Shown here one piece after another: positions 34,293 through 42,577 of a stretch of 64,000 bases of DNA. The notes beneath the pieces were generated by a model that saw only the letters and a program-made list of their open reading frames with translations, was not told where the DNA came from and made no database searches. The number at the start of each line of letters is the position of its first letter. Position 1 is the stretch's first letter. Location: NCBI GenBank assembly GCA_035602605.1, contig DATNLZ010000097.1, forward strand, positions 27,055 to 91,054, read 5' to 3'. The position numbers and the translations under genes were made by a program. This DNA is from DASQHY01 sp035602605. GTDB taxonomy: Bacteria > Acidobacteriota > Terriglobia > Acidiferrales > UBA7541.

Positions 34293-35459
34293 ATGACGGA
34301 CCCGCAGAATACGTTAGAAACCGCATATGACGTCGAAGACGAATACCGCCCGGAACCTGAGCCTATACCTCTGCCGCCTGCCTGGCTGGATGGGAGTCTC
34401 CGTATCGGCATCCATACGTCCATTGCCGGCGATATCGCAGAATCGCTAAACACCGCGCGAAAGCTAGGTTGCAACGCCCTGCAAATTTTCTCGGCAAGCC
34501 CTAGAACATGGGGCAGTGGTATCACCACGCGAATTGCCGACGTAAATTGGAGCCGTTTTCGCGCGCTGCGCAGCCAGTTGGGGTTTGGCCCGGTGGTGAT
34601 CCATGACAACTATCTGATTAATTTGGCGTCGACCAACCCGGTGCTGAAGGTACGTTCCATTCAAACGTTGCACAACGAACTGGTTCGCGCGATACAGCTG
34701 GCCGCAGATTTTCTGGTTGTGCATCCCGGCTCGTGCGGTGAGATGCGTGCAGAACAGGCCATCGAGATCGTTGCGCAAAGCATCCGTCAGGCGGTGCGAG
34801 GGCTGAAACTCGGGAACTTGCGCATCTTGATTGAAAACACTTCCGGAATGGGCACGGCGATCGGCCGAAATGTTGAAGAGATTGCGGCGCTGCTCGATAA
34901 ACTCGGGAATTTACCAATGGGCGTATGCCTGGACACCGCCCACCTGTTCCATGCAGGTTACGACATTTCGACCGAGCATGGGTTGGACCACACGCTCGAG
35001 CATATCGAGCGAATGATTGGGCTTGAACGCATTTACGTCTTGCATATCAATGACTCGAAGACACCGCTTGGTTCGCGCGTAGACCGGCACGAGCATGTTG
35101 GAAAAGGAAAGATCGGGCTTGAAGCATTCCGGCGGATCTTGAATCATCCGTTACTCTCTCCGAGCGGACCGCAAGGATTGCCGGGACGCGCGTTTATTCT
35201 CGAGACGCCGATTGATGCGCCCGGTGACGACCGCAGGAATATTAAACTGCTGTGGGAACTCGCCGGTGTAGCAGTGAACCAGGCGCCCAAGGCGGAGGAT
35301 GGCTTTTCGATGGTGCGGAGCGCGCGAGCCATCAAAGCCGATGAGAGGCAAACCAGACCACGGGCAAAGGCGCGGACTGTTAAACCTAGAGCCAAGAAGG
35401 TCGGTCGCAAGGCCACGAGCAGGAAAGCAAAAAATCGCGGCGCGAAACGAAGAGGATAG
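34293..35459 (+). CDS. nfo: Endonuclease IV (AP endonuclease) with terminal extensions
   Basis: Zinc-dependent apurinic/apyrimidinic endonuclease for base-excision repair. The TIM-barrel core starts at LRIGIHTSIAGD and includes NALQIFSASPRTW, VVHPGSC, LIENTSGMGTAIG, GVCLDTAHLFHAGYD and LHINDSKTPLGSRVDRHEHVGKG, which supply the three-zinc site. The product differs from E. coli Nfo by an acidic, Pro-rich N-terminal extension of about 35 residues. It also has a C-terminal tail of about 50 residues packed with Arg and Lys. Start chosen at ATG 34293; in-frame starts at 34227 and 34254 are possible. leuS follows two bases after the stop. Confidence 0.92.
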   Translation: MTDPQNTLETAYDVEDEYRPEPEPIPLPPAWLDGSLRIGIHTSIAGDIAESLNTARKLGCNALQIFSASPRTWGSGITTRIADVNWSRFRALRSQLGFGPVVIHDNYLINLASTNPVLKVRSIQTLHNELVRAIQLAADFLVVHPGSCGEMRAEQAIEIVAQSIRQAVRGLKLGNLRILIENTSGMGTAIGRNVEEIAALLDKLGNLPMGVCLDTAHLFHAGYDISTEHGLDHTLEHIERMIGLERIYVLHINDSKTPLGSRVDRHEHVGKGKIGLEAFRRILNHPLLSPSGPQGLPGRAFILETPIDAPGDDRRNIKLLWELAGVAVNQAPKAEDGFSMVRSARAIKADERQTRPRAKARTVKPRAKKVGRKATSRKAKNRGAKRRG

Positions 35460-35461
35460 GC

Positions 35462-37990
35462 GTGGTGGCGGAGTACGATCCACAGGCGATTGAACGGAGG
35501 TGGCAACAAATCTGGGAGGAGCAGCACGCGTTTTATGCGGATGCCGAGCCGCCTCGCCCGAAGTATTACGTACTGGAAATGCTGCCGTATCCGTCGGGGA
35601 CCCTGCACATGGGTCACATGCGTAACTATACGATTGGCGACGTGGTGGCGCGCGTCAAACGAATGCGTGGATTCAATGTGATACACCCGATGGGGTGGGA
35701 CGCGTTCGGTCTGCCTGCCGAAAATGCCGCGATTCAAAACAGAATAGACCCGCGCGAGTGGACCAAAAAAAATATTGCCGAATTTAAGCGCGCGCTGCGG
35801 CGCTTCGGGTTCAGCTATGACTGGCGGCGGGAAATTTCTTCTTGCGAACCGCAATACTACAAGTGGAATCAGTGGTTTTTTTTGCGCATGCTGGAACGTG
35901 GGCTGGCCTACCGCAAGAAGAGCCGCGTGAACTGGTGTCCGAAGTGCTGCACGGTGCTGGCCAATGAGCAAGTAGTGAATGGCTGCTGCTGGCGGCATGA
36001 GGACACGCGAGTCGAAGTGCGCGAGATAGAGCAGTGGTTTCTGAAGATTACGCAGTACGCCGACCAGCTGCTGGAGGATCTGAAGACGCTCGAAGGCCAA
36101 TGGCCGGAGAGGGTCATCACCATGCAGCGCAACTGGATCGGTCAATCACAGGGCGCGCGTGTGCGATTTGGTGTTGCCGAGCTGGACAGGGAAGCAATCG
36201 AGGTTTTTACCACGCGCATCGATACGATCTATGGCGCGACGGCGATTATTCTGGCGCCTACGCATCCGTTGCTTCCGAAACTGCTTGAAGGAATGCCGGA
36301 TCGAGCTGCCAAAGATGCCGAGCTTGGACGTATGCGGCAGATGTCGGCAAAGACCGAGGATTTGGACACGGCGGAAAAGCTCGGATTTTTCACCGGACGA
36401 TTTGCGATCAATCCATTTAATTCAGAAAAAATCCCGGTGTGGGTTGGCAACTTCGTGTTGCTGGAGTATGGCACGGGCGCTGTGATGTGTGTGCCGGCAC
36501 ACGACCAGCGCGATTTTGAATTTGTCACAAAGTACAAACTGCCTGTGCGTGTGGTGGTGCAGCCCCTCGAAGGCAATCGGCTTGAGGCACAGACAATGGC
36601 GGAGGCGTTTGAGGCGAACGACCGAGGCAGGTTGGTGGAATCGGGTCCTTACAGCGGACTTTCTCCGCAAGAAGCGATCCCGCGAATGACTGCAGAGGCC
36701 GAAGCCCGTGGCTTTGGGCGCGCCGAGATCGTTTACCGCCTGAAGGATTGGGGTATCTCGCGCCAGCGATATTGGGGCACCCCCATTCCCGTGCTGTATT
36801 GCCAGAAGTGCGGGATCGTCGCAGTACCGGATAATCAGCTACCGGTCTTGCTACCGGATCGCGTTCAGTTAACGGGAATGGGGCAGTCCCCGCTCGAGAG
36901 CGCGGCTGAATTCGTCAATACCACTTGTCCGAAGTGCGGGGGGCCGGCTCGGCGCGAAACCGACACCATGGATACGTTCGTCGATTCATCGTGGTACTTC
37001 CTGCGATATCTGGATCCCCGCAATGACCGCGCGCCATTTGATCCCCAATTGGCGCGCTACTGGTTCCCCGTGGATCAATATATCGGGGGAATCGTGCATG
37101 CAATTCTGCATCTGCTGTATTCACGTTTTTTCTGCAAGGTACTACGCGATATGGGACTGGTTCAGGAATCGGAACCGTTCGCCCGGCTCTTTACGCAAGG
37201 CCTAGTGCTGAAAGATGGCGTAGCGATGTCGAAATCGCGCGGCAATGTGGTGGGCGCGGAAGATATGGCCGTGCGATACGGTTGCGACACGGGGCGGCTG
37301 TATACACTCTTTGCGGCTCCGCCCGAGAAAGACCTGGAATGGAGCGAAAAGGACATTGGTGGGTGTGAACGATTTTTGAACAAGGTGTACCGTCTTGTTG
37401 CCAGGCACGCTGACCGACCGAGCGGAGTTACGACCGACGCGAACGCGAAAGGCCCAGCAGGGAAAAGCTTGAGCCATGACGGCGCTACGCCCAAGGAAAA
37501 AGTGCTTCTGCGAAAAGCGCATCAGACTCTGCGGCGCGTGACCAACGATTTCGAAACACGCTGGCATTTTAATTCAGCCATCGCATTGATTATGGATTTG
37601 ACCAACGAGCTGCAGGATCAAGAGCCCCTTACAGAAGGGGCCAGTCCAGAAGTGATCAAGCAAGTCTTCGATCTGTTAGTCCTGATGCTGGCCCCGATGA
37701 CACCGCACCTGGCCGAGGAACTTTGGGAAATGTTAGGACACAAGGGTGGTTTAGTGCGCGCACGATGGCCGGAATGGGACGCGGCGCTGGCCAGGGAAGA
37801 ACAATTCGAAATCGTGGTTCAAGTGAACGGGCGCATGCGCGGGAAGATCGTAGTCGACGATGGACTCACCGAGGAGGAGGTATCGGCAAGAGCGGAGGCT
37901 GAACCCAACGTTGCCGCGCATATTGACGGTAAGCGTGTGGTACGAAAAGTAGTTGTGACGAACAAGCTTGTGAATATTGTGGTAGCGTGA
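35462..37990 (+). CDS. leuS: Leucyl-tRNA synthetase
   Basis: 842 aa class Ia synthetase. The HIGH-type motif is HMGH (residues 49-52) in YPSGTLHMGHMRNYTIGD. The CP1 editing domain is present, with YGTGAVMCVPAHDQRDFEF. The KMSKS loop reads AMSKS (A588-S592), followed by RGNVVGAEDM; Ala replaces the first Lys. A zinc-ribbon Cys set (CQKCGIV, CPKCGG) lies before the catalytic C-terminal part. It starts at GTG 35462 with another GTG-rich context, two bases after the nfo stop, so translation is probably coupled. Confidence 0.95.
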   Translation: MVAEYDPQAIERRWQQIWEEQHAFYADAEPPRPKYYVLEMLPYPSGTLHMGHMRNYTIGDVVARVKRMRGFNVIHPMGWDAFGLPAENAAIQNRIDPREWTKKNIAEFKRALRRFGFSYDWRREISSCEPQYYKWNQWFFLRMLERGLAYRKKSRVNWCPKCCTVLANEQVVNGCCWRHEDTRVEVREIEQWFLKITQYADQLLEDLKTLEGQWPERVITMQRNWIGQSQGARVRFGVAELDREAIEVFTTRIDTIYGATAIILAPTHPLLPKLLEGMPDRAAKDAELGRMRQMSAKTEDLDTAEKLGFFTGRFAINPFNSEKIPVWVGNFVLLEYGTGAVMCVPAHDQRDFEFVTKYKLPVRVVVQPLEGNRLEAQTMAEAFEANDRGRLVESGPYSGLSPQEAIPRMTAEAEARGFGRAEIVYRLKDWGISRQRYWGTPIPVLYCQKCGIVAVPDNQLPVLLPDRVQLTGMGQSPLESAAEFVNTTCPKCGGPARRETDTMDTFVDSSWYFLRYLDPRNDRAPFDPQLARYWFPVDQYIGGIVHAILHLLYSRFFCKVLRDMGLVQESEPFARLFTQGLVLKDGVAMSKSRGNVVGAEDMAVRYGCDTGRLYTLFAAPPEKDLEWSEKDIGGCERFLNKVYRLVARHADRPSGVTTDANAKGPAGKSLSHDGATPKEKVLLRKAHQTLRRVTNDFETRWHFNSAIALIMDLTNELQDQEPLTEGASPEVIKQVFDLLVLMLAPMTPHLAEELWEMLGHKGGLVRARWPEWDAALAREEQFEIVVQVNGRMRGKIVVDDGLTEEEVSARAEAEPNVAAHIDGKRVVRKVVVTNKLVNIVVA

Positions 37991-38036
37991 CTGCAATCGA
38001 AAGAGAGCCGCATGAGCGACAACAAGAGTGAGTGGG

Positions 38037-39605
38037 ATGGCTGAACAGGGCGGCGTAGTAGTGCTCGATTTCGGCGGGCAATACACGCAATTGATTGCGC
38101 GCCGTATCCGCGAACAACAGGTGTTTTCTGCCGTGCTGCCTTGCACGGCGTCGCTCGAGGAAATTCGCAAATTCGAGCCCGTCGGCGTCGTGCTGTCGGG
38201 CGGACCAAACTCGGTATACGACGACAAATCGCCAAAATGCGGCGCCGGAGTATTGGAACTGGGTATTCCGGTGCTGGGGATTTGCTATGGCATGCAGTGG
38301 ATTGCGCACACTCTTGGCGGGACCGTCGAGAGAGCCGAGCGAAGAGAGTATGGGCGCGCGCGGCTGGAGTTAAAGAATGGGCGTGCCGGCACCGAGTCAG
38401 CCCTTTTTGCCGGCCTGCCGAAGACATTGGAAATCTGGAATAGTCACGGAGATCACGTCCGCGCTCTGCCTGCGGGGTTCCGCGTTACCGGCACAACTGA
38501 AAATGCGGTAGCCGCGGCCGAGGACTCCGAGCGGCGAATTTATGCGGTTGAATTTCATCCCGAAGTACGGCACACCGACGGCGGCACCGCAATTCTCCGG
38601 AACTTCGTGTTTGGCATCTGCGGCGCGTGCGCGAACTGGAGTGGAGCAGCCTTTATTCAAGAAACGGTCGCGGCGATCCGGCAGAAAATAGGCAACAGCC
38701 AGGCGATCTGCGCGCTGAGTGGCGGGGTTGATTCGGCCGTTGCCGCGACGCTGGTACATCGCGCTATCGGCGATCGGCTCACCAATATCTTTGTGGATAC
38801 CGGGCTTCTCCGGAAAAATGAATTTGTCGATACCCTGGAGCTGCTGCGAGAGCGTTTGGGACTGAAAGTCATCGGAGCAAATGCCGCGGAACGTTTTCTC
38901 GCGCGTCTAAAGGGAGTGTCAGATCCAGAAGAAAAACGGAAGCGGATCGGGAATGAGTTCATCGCGGTGTTTGCCGAGAAAGCTCTGGAGCTTAAAAAGG
39001 CTAGCGAGCAGGATATTCGTTTTCTGGTCCAGGGCACGCTCTATCCCGACGTCATTGAATCGGTTTCCGTCCAGGGACCGTCGATGACCATCAAGACCCA
39101 TCACAACGTCGGCGGCCTGCCGGCCAACATGCCGTTTGCGTTAATTGAACCACTGCGGGATTTATTCAAGGACGAGGTGCGCCGAATCGGAGCCGAGCTG
39201 GGGCTGCCAAAAGAGATGCTGCAGAAACATCCGTTTCCGGGCCCGGGACTAGCGGTGCGCATGTTAGGGGAAGTTACCGAAGACGGATTGCGCACGCTTC
39301 GTGAAGCAGACGCCATTGTTGTTGGTGAAATTCGACGTGCCGGACTATATGAAAAGGTCTGGCAAGCGTTCGCGGTGCTCCTGCCGGTACGCAGCGTGGG
39401 CGTGATGGGCGACGAGAGAAGTTATGGTTTTACCATTGCGGTTCGGGTTGTGGAATCGGAAGACGCGATGACCGCGGACTGGTCACGGTTGCCACAGGAG
39501 ATTCTGGAGCGGATTTCCACGCGCATCGTAAATGAGATACGCGGAGTCACCCGGGTGGTGTACGACATAAGCTCAAAGCCGCCGAGCACAATTGAGTGGG
39601 AATAG
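38037..39605 (+). CDS. guaA: GMP synthase (glutamine-hydrolysing)
   Basis: Converts XMP to GMP using glutamine. The class I glutamine amidotransferase domain has VLDFGGQYTQLIARRIRE and the nucleophile in GICYGMQW, with a later His-Glu pair in VEFHPEVRHT. The ATP pyrophosphatase domain has the P-loop ALSGGVDSAV, and the C-terminal dimerisation domain ends PSTIEWE. About 522 aa. A GTG at 38028 in the same frame would add three residues; I chose the ATG. It lies 46 bases after leuS on the same strand. Confidence 0.95.
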   Translation: MAEQGGVVVLDFGGQYTQLIARRIREQQVFSAVLPCTASLEEIRKFEPVGVVLSGGPNSVYDDKSPKCGAGVLELGIPVLGICYGMQWIAHTLGGTVERAERREYGRARLELKNGRAGTESALFAGLPKTLEIWNSHGDHVRALPAGFRVTGTTENAVAAAEDSERRIYAVEFHPEVRHTDGGTAILRNFVFGICGACANWSGAAFIQETVAAIRQKIGNSQAICALSGGVDSAVAATLVHRAIGDRLTNIFVDTGLLRKNEFVDTLELLRERLGLKVIGANAAERFLARLKGVSDPEEKRKRIGNEFIAVFAEKALELKKASEQDIRFLVQGTLYPDVIESVSVQGPSMTIKTHHNVGGLPANMPFALIEPLRDLFKDEVRRIGAELGLPKEMLQKHPFPGPGLAVRMLGEVTEDGLRTLREADAIVVGEIRRAGLYEKVWQAFAVLLPVRSVGVMGDERSYGFTIAVRVVESEDAMTADWSRLPQEILERISTRIVNEIRGVTRVVYDISSKPPSTIEWE

Positions 39606-39619
39606 GGTATCGTACAGAT

Positions 39620-39636
39620 AGGCCGGTACCCGGCCT
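39620..39636 (+). other. GC-rich stem-loop after guaA
   Basis: AGGCCGG at 39620-39626 pairs with CCGGCCT at 39630-39636 around a three-base loop, 15 bases after the guaA stop. There is no T-run after it, so it may pause polymerase or protect the mRNA end rather than be a full intrinsic terminator. Confidence 0.4.
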
Positions 39637-39746
39637 GGAGCAGAAGAGAAGAAGTAAGCGGTTTCTTGGACCAGCGCAGATCGCCAACGCTCAGCCAAAA
39701 AACCGGAGAACAACGCTGCAAACCGCGAAATCTAACAACGCCAGGC

Positions 39747-40118
39747 TTAGCGGTTTGCCATTTTCTGGGCCATGTACAAAAGCAGCTTGCGATCGCCTTC
39801 ATCAACGCGGCCGAGCAGCCTTCGAAACTTGGCTAGGAAACGAGCTTCCTTGCCTTTAGTCCCAAAGGCAATTTCATCAGATGTTTTGCGTTTGGGTAGG
39901 TTGGGAAGTTCGGGGGGTTCTTCGCCGTCGTAGAATAGTTGATAGAGAGGGACTTCAAGAGCGCGAGCCATTTTCTCGAGAGTTTCAATGGCTGGAACAG
40001 TGTGGCCATTTTCAACCCGCGAGATATAACAACGAAGCAGCCCGGTTCGCTTTTCGACGTCCCCTTGTGAGAATTTCTTTTCTTCGCGCAAAGCGCGCAG
40101 ACGGTCACCAATAATCAT
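39747..40118 (-). CDS. XRE-family helix-turn-helix regulator
   Basis: About 123 aa from the ATG at 40118; an upstream in-frame ATG at 40142 would add eight residues. The Cro/C1-type HTH is clear: DRLRALREEKKFSQGDVEKR, then TGLLRCYISRVENGHTVPAIETLEKMARAL. The C-terminal half is basic and shows no ligand domain. It is a lone regulator divergent from the ECF sigma gene at 40200. Target genes are unknown; the shared upstream region makes the sigma gene one candidate. Confidence 0.85.
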   Translation of the reverse strand: MIIGDRLRALREEKKFSQGDVEKRTGLLRCYISRVENGHTVPAIETLEKMARALEVPLYQLFYDGEEPPELPNLPKRKTSDEIAFGTKGKEARFLAKFRRLLGRVDEGDRKLLLYMAQKMANR

Positions 40119-40199
40119 GTCGGCATTATTCCATGTGCCCATAGTCGCTGCAAGCAGAATTTAGGATTCTAACGAAGAAATAATTGAAACCGGCAACAA

Positions 40200-40925
40200 A
40201 TGGCCCACGTCCCAAAAACGAAAGAGTACGAGCTCCCCGCTAAGAAGCGCTTGGTAGCAGGCGGAGAGCGAACTCCTCCGAGCACAGGGACGACCCGCTT
40301 CGAGGAATCGCAGCTCGTGGTTCGCGCGCAGAAAGGCGATTCCGCGGCGTTCGAGATTCTGGTTCGCGCGCATCAACAGCGCGTGTTCGCGGTGGTTGGC
40401 GGGATTCTGCGGGTCCGTGCGGATGTGGAGGATATCGCGCAGCAGGTGTTCATGAAAGCGTATTTTTCGCTTCCACGATTTGACCAACGCGCGGCATTCA
40501 GCACCTGGTTGTATAAAATTGCGGTCAACGAGTGCTGGGACTATTTAAGGAAGAAAAAAGTTCGACCGCTTGTCTATGAATCAGATTTGAGTGAAGAACA
40601 GGTCCGGCAATTCACAGCTTCCAGCGAACATTCGGCAACCACGGAACGTTACGATCAGACAAGCAGGCGGGTCGAGTTAAGGCAACTGGTTGACAGACTG
40701 CTGAATGAGCTTGATGAAAGAGACCGCCTCATGCTGTTGCTCAAGGAAGTGGAGGGTTTCTCGGTGGAGGAGATTAGCGGAATCCTTGAACTGAACGTGA
40801 ATACGGTCAAGGTGCGTTTATTTCGGGCTAGGGGCCGCCTAACTGCGCTCTATCGAAAGAGGTGGCAGGGCACAATGGGCCGTCCGAAGGTCGTGGGATC
40901 GAAATCAATCAAGGCCAGGAGTTAG
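40200..40925 (+). CDS. ECF-type RNA polymerase sigma factor
   Basis: 241 aa. Region 2 is present (AFEILVRAHQQRVFAVVGGI, DVEDIAQQVFMKAYFSL, FSTWLYKIAVNECWDYLR), as is region 4 (DERDRLMLLLKEVEGFSVEEISGIL, then NVNTVKVRLFRARGRL). Regions 1.1 and 3 are missing, as expected for ECF factors. The N-terminal 40 residues are basic and unordered. It is followed by a membrane anti-sigma factor and a Spy-like periplasmic protein, so the trio probably forms an envelope-response unit. Confidence 0.92.
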   Translation: MAHVPKTKEYELPAKKRLVAGGERTPPSTGTTRFEESQLVVRAQKGDSAAFEILVRAHQQRVFAVVGGILRVRADVEDIAQQVFMKAYFSLPRFDQRAAFSTWLYKIAVNECWDYLRKKKVRPLVYESDLSEEQVRQFTASSEHSATTERYDQTSRRVELRQLVDRLLNELDERDRLMLLLKEVEGFSVEEISGILELNVNTVKVRLFRARGRLTALYRKRWQGTMGRPKVVGSKSIKARS

Positions 40926-40966
40926 TCCTTTAAAGACCGATCGAAAGCCGGAAGGAGACACCAGAG

Positions 40967-41482
40967 ATGTTCCTAAAGCTTGCAAAAAAGGACCCTTGCC
41001 GGATGTATCGTGCGCGTCTAGAGGAGACGATTCGCCTATCCAAAAGCAAGCATGCTGGCACCAGCGCATCAGCGCCAGCAGACCCAGAGCTCGCAACACA
41101 TTTGCGCGAATGCCTAGGTTGCCAGAAAGCTTTCGAAGATGCCATGCTAGCAGGGGAGTTGTTACGTGAGGGACGCGCCCCTCAATCGGATCCCGACCAG
41201 TTGTTTGCTTCCCGGGTAATCGCGCGGATTCGCGCGCGGGAGACGAAGTTGCATTCAGAATTTGAATTCTGGAACCCCATCGAGGTTCTTGCGCGACGCG
41301 TTGTCTGGGCGTCCTCGGTTCTGCTTCTGATCTTATCGTCGGCGCTCTATCAAACTCGGGGATTTCACTGGGCAGTTCCGGCGCAGGAGGGGATCGCGGA
41401 TCGCTTTCCAGATCTGGCGCCCGATCATCCCAGCGATAAGGATGAAGTGTTGGTAAGCTTGGCGGAAAAAGCGCATGAATAA
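40967..41482 (+). CDS. Putative zinc-finger anti-sigma factor, membrane-anchored
   Basis: 171 aa. An HxxxCxxC motif (H45, C49, C52, in ATHLRECLGCQKAF) matches the core of zinc-binding anti-sigma domains. One transmembrane helix at about residues 118-136 (VVWASSVLLLILSSALYQ) leads to a short acidic periplasmic tail. The position directly after an ECF sigma gene, with GGAAGGAG before the ATG, supports the assignment. The motif is degenerate at the first Cys, so zinc binding is not certain. RseP at 5689 could process it (inference). Confidence 0.78.
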   Translation: MFLKLAKKDPCRMYRARLEETIRLSKSKHAGTSASAPADPELATHLRECLGCQKAFEDAMLAGELLREGRAPQSDPDQLFASRVIARIRARETKLHSEFEFWNPIEVLARRVVWASSVLLLILSSALYQTRGFHWAVPAQEGIADRFPDLAPDHPSDKDEVLVSLAEKAHE

Positions 41483-41493
41483 GCTCCCCATGA

Positions 41494-41907
41494 ATGAGCA
41501 CATCCATGAGTGAAAATACCAATCATCGCCGGGCCACACTACTGGTCATTGCCGTGTTCCTGATCGGTGTTGGGCTCGGGGCCGTGGGCAGTTATGGCAT
41601 CATGAAGAAGACGTTTGCCGCTCCCAATCGGCAACGTCTTGAAGCAGAAAAGCGCGCCCGTTGGGTGGAGCACTTGACAAGCGAAGCCTCTCTAACGGCA
41701 GATCAGCAGAAGGACTTGGATAAAATTCTGATCGATTTACAAGCGCGCTACAAAGTAATCCACGATCGAGAGGTTCCGCAGTTCGAACAGGCGCGCCAGC
41801 AAGCTCGCGAGCAGATTCGCGCCATTCTCACACCAGCTCAGAAACCCAAGTTTGATGATTTTTTGAGGCGTTTGGACGAAGAGCGCGGAAAAAACTCGCG
41901 ATTTTAA
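41494..41907 (+). CDS. Spy/CpxP-like periplasmic protein
   Basis: 137 aa. A short cytoplasmic N terminus is followed by a membrane anchor or signal (LLVIAVFLIGVGLGAVGSYG), then a helical periplasmic part with two LTxxQ motifs (SLTADQQKDL and ILTPAQKPKF) diagnostic of the Spy/CpxP/heavy-metal-sensor family. Such proteins act as chaperones or as inhibitors of envelope-stress signalling. Third gene of the sigma/anti-sigma unit, 11 bases after the anti-sigma stop. An ATG at 41506 is an alternative start four codons in. Confidence 0.85.
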   Translation: MSTSMSENTNHRRATLLVIAVFLIGVGLGAVGSYGIMKKTFAAPNRQRLEAEKRARWVEHLTSEASLTADQQKDLDKILIDLQARYKVIHDREVPQFEQARQQAREQIRAILTPAQKPKFDDFLRRLDEERGKNSRF

Positions 41908-41958
41908 ATGACGCCGCAGAAGATCACCATTCCCCAGCAGCTCAGTTACGCTACCGGC

Positions 41959-42423
41959 CTAGAACGGAATATCTTCGTCGGAAATTTCGGGCCCGGTAGC
42001 AGGGTGTTCGTCCACTGCGGGAATTTGTGAATCTAGTTCGGCGGATGCAACCACGCCCGCGCCCGCGCTCGCGCTCGCACTCATAGCGGATTCGGTTCGC
42101 GATCCCAGCATTCGGAAATTGTTGGCCACGATTTCGAAGCTCGTACGTTTGGTGCCTTCTTTATCCTGCCACTCGCGCGACTGGATGCGTCCCTCGAGGT
42201 AGAGAAGCGATCCTTTTTTGAGGTATTGCTGCGCAATTTCCGCCTGCTTTCCCCAAACAACAATTTTGTGCCATTCGGTTCGCTTTTGGCGCTCGCCGTT
42301 GCGATCCTTGTAGGACTCATCGGTGGCGACTGAAAAGTTGGCGACAGCCTGTCCTCCTGCGGTGTAACGCGTCTCCGGATCGCGCCCCAGGCGGCCGACG
42401 AGAATTACTTTGTTTACGGACAT
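41959..42423 (-). CDS. ssb: Single-stranded DNA-binding protein
   Basis: 154 aa. The OB-fold begins MSVNKVILVGRLGRDPETRYT and includes ANFSVATDE, RTEWHKIVVWGK and GSLLYLEGRIQSREWQDKEG. A linker rich in Ala, Ser and Gly leads to the acidic tip ISDEDIPF that docks RecO, PriA and other partners. Length and ends are typical. Preceded by AGGAGAACGACC before the ATG. It is a single gene between the sigma cluster and the Tol-Pal operon. Confidence 0.95.
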   Translation of the reverse strand: MSVNKVILVGRLGRDPETRYTAGGQAVANFSVATDESYKDRNGERQKRTEWHKIVVWGKQAEIAQQYLKKGSLLYLEGRIQSREWQDKEGTKRTSFEIVANNFRMLGSRTESAMSASASAGAGVVASAELDSQIPAVDEHPATGPEISDEDIPF

Positions 42424-42472
42424 GGTCGTTCTCCTAAGGCCAGGAAGATAGCATGCTGGGGCACAAAAGGGA

Positions 42473-42525
42473 ACTGACAGCTCGCAGCGGTCGCAGGGGG
42501 AGCGGTTCGAATCCGTCTGTCAGTT
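42473..42525 (+). other. tRNA-like element lacking an anticodon arm
   Basis: ACTGACA at 42473-42479 pairs perfectly with TGTCAGT at 42518-42524, like a seven-base acceptor stem plus discriminator T. Between them lies a D-arm-like GCTC...GAGC pair (42480-42483 with 42500-42503). It overlaps the start of a T-arm, GCGG-TTCGAAT-CCGT (42502-42516), with the canonical TTCGAAT loop. There is no room for an anticodon arm and no encoded CCA. It is most likely the remains of a deleted tRNA; a functional tRNA-like RNA is possible but unproven. Confidence 0.4.
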
Positions 42526-42577
42526 TAATCATTACCCAAAGAATTCGACGGTTATCTCGATACAGGCGCCACGTTGC

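Noticed and set aside
35144..36145. Long open frame (333 codons) antisense to the nfo/leuS junction
   Set aside because: Both strands opposite it are well-supported genes; composition is Arg/Leu/Pro rich like other shadow frames.
42471..42530. Intact tRNA gene
   Set aside because: The TTCGAAT T-loop and acceptor pairing looked like a tRNA, but there is no anticodon arm and the length is about 53 bases, so it is reported only as a tRNA-like element.
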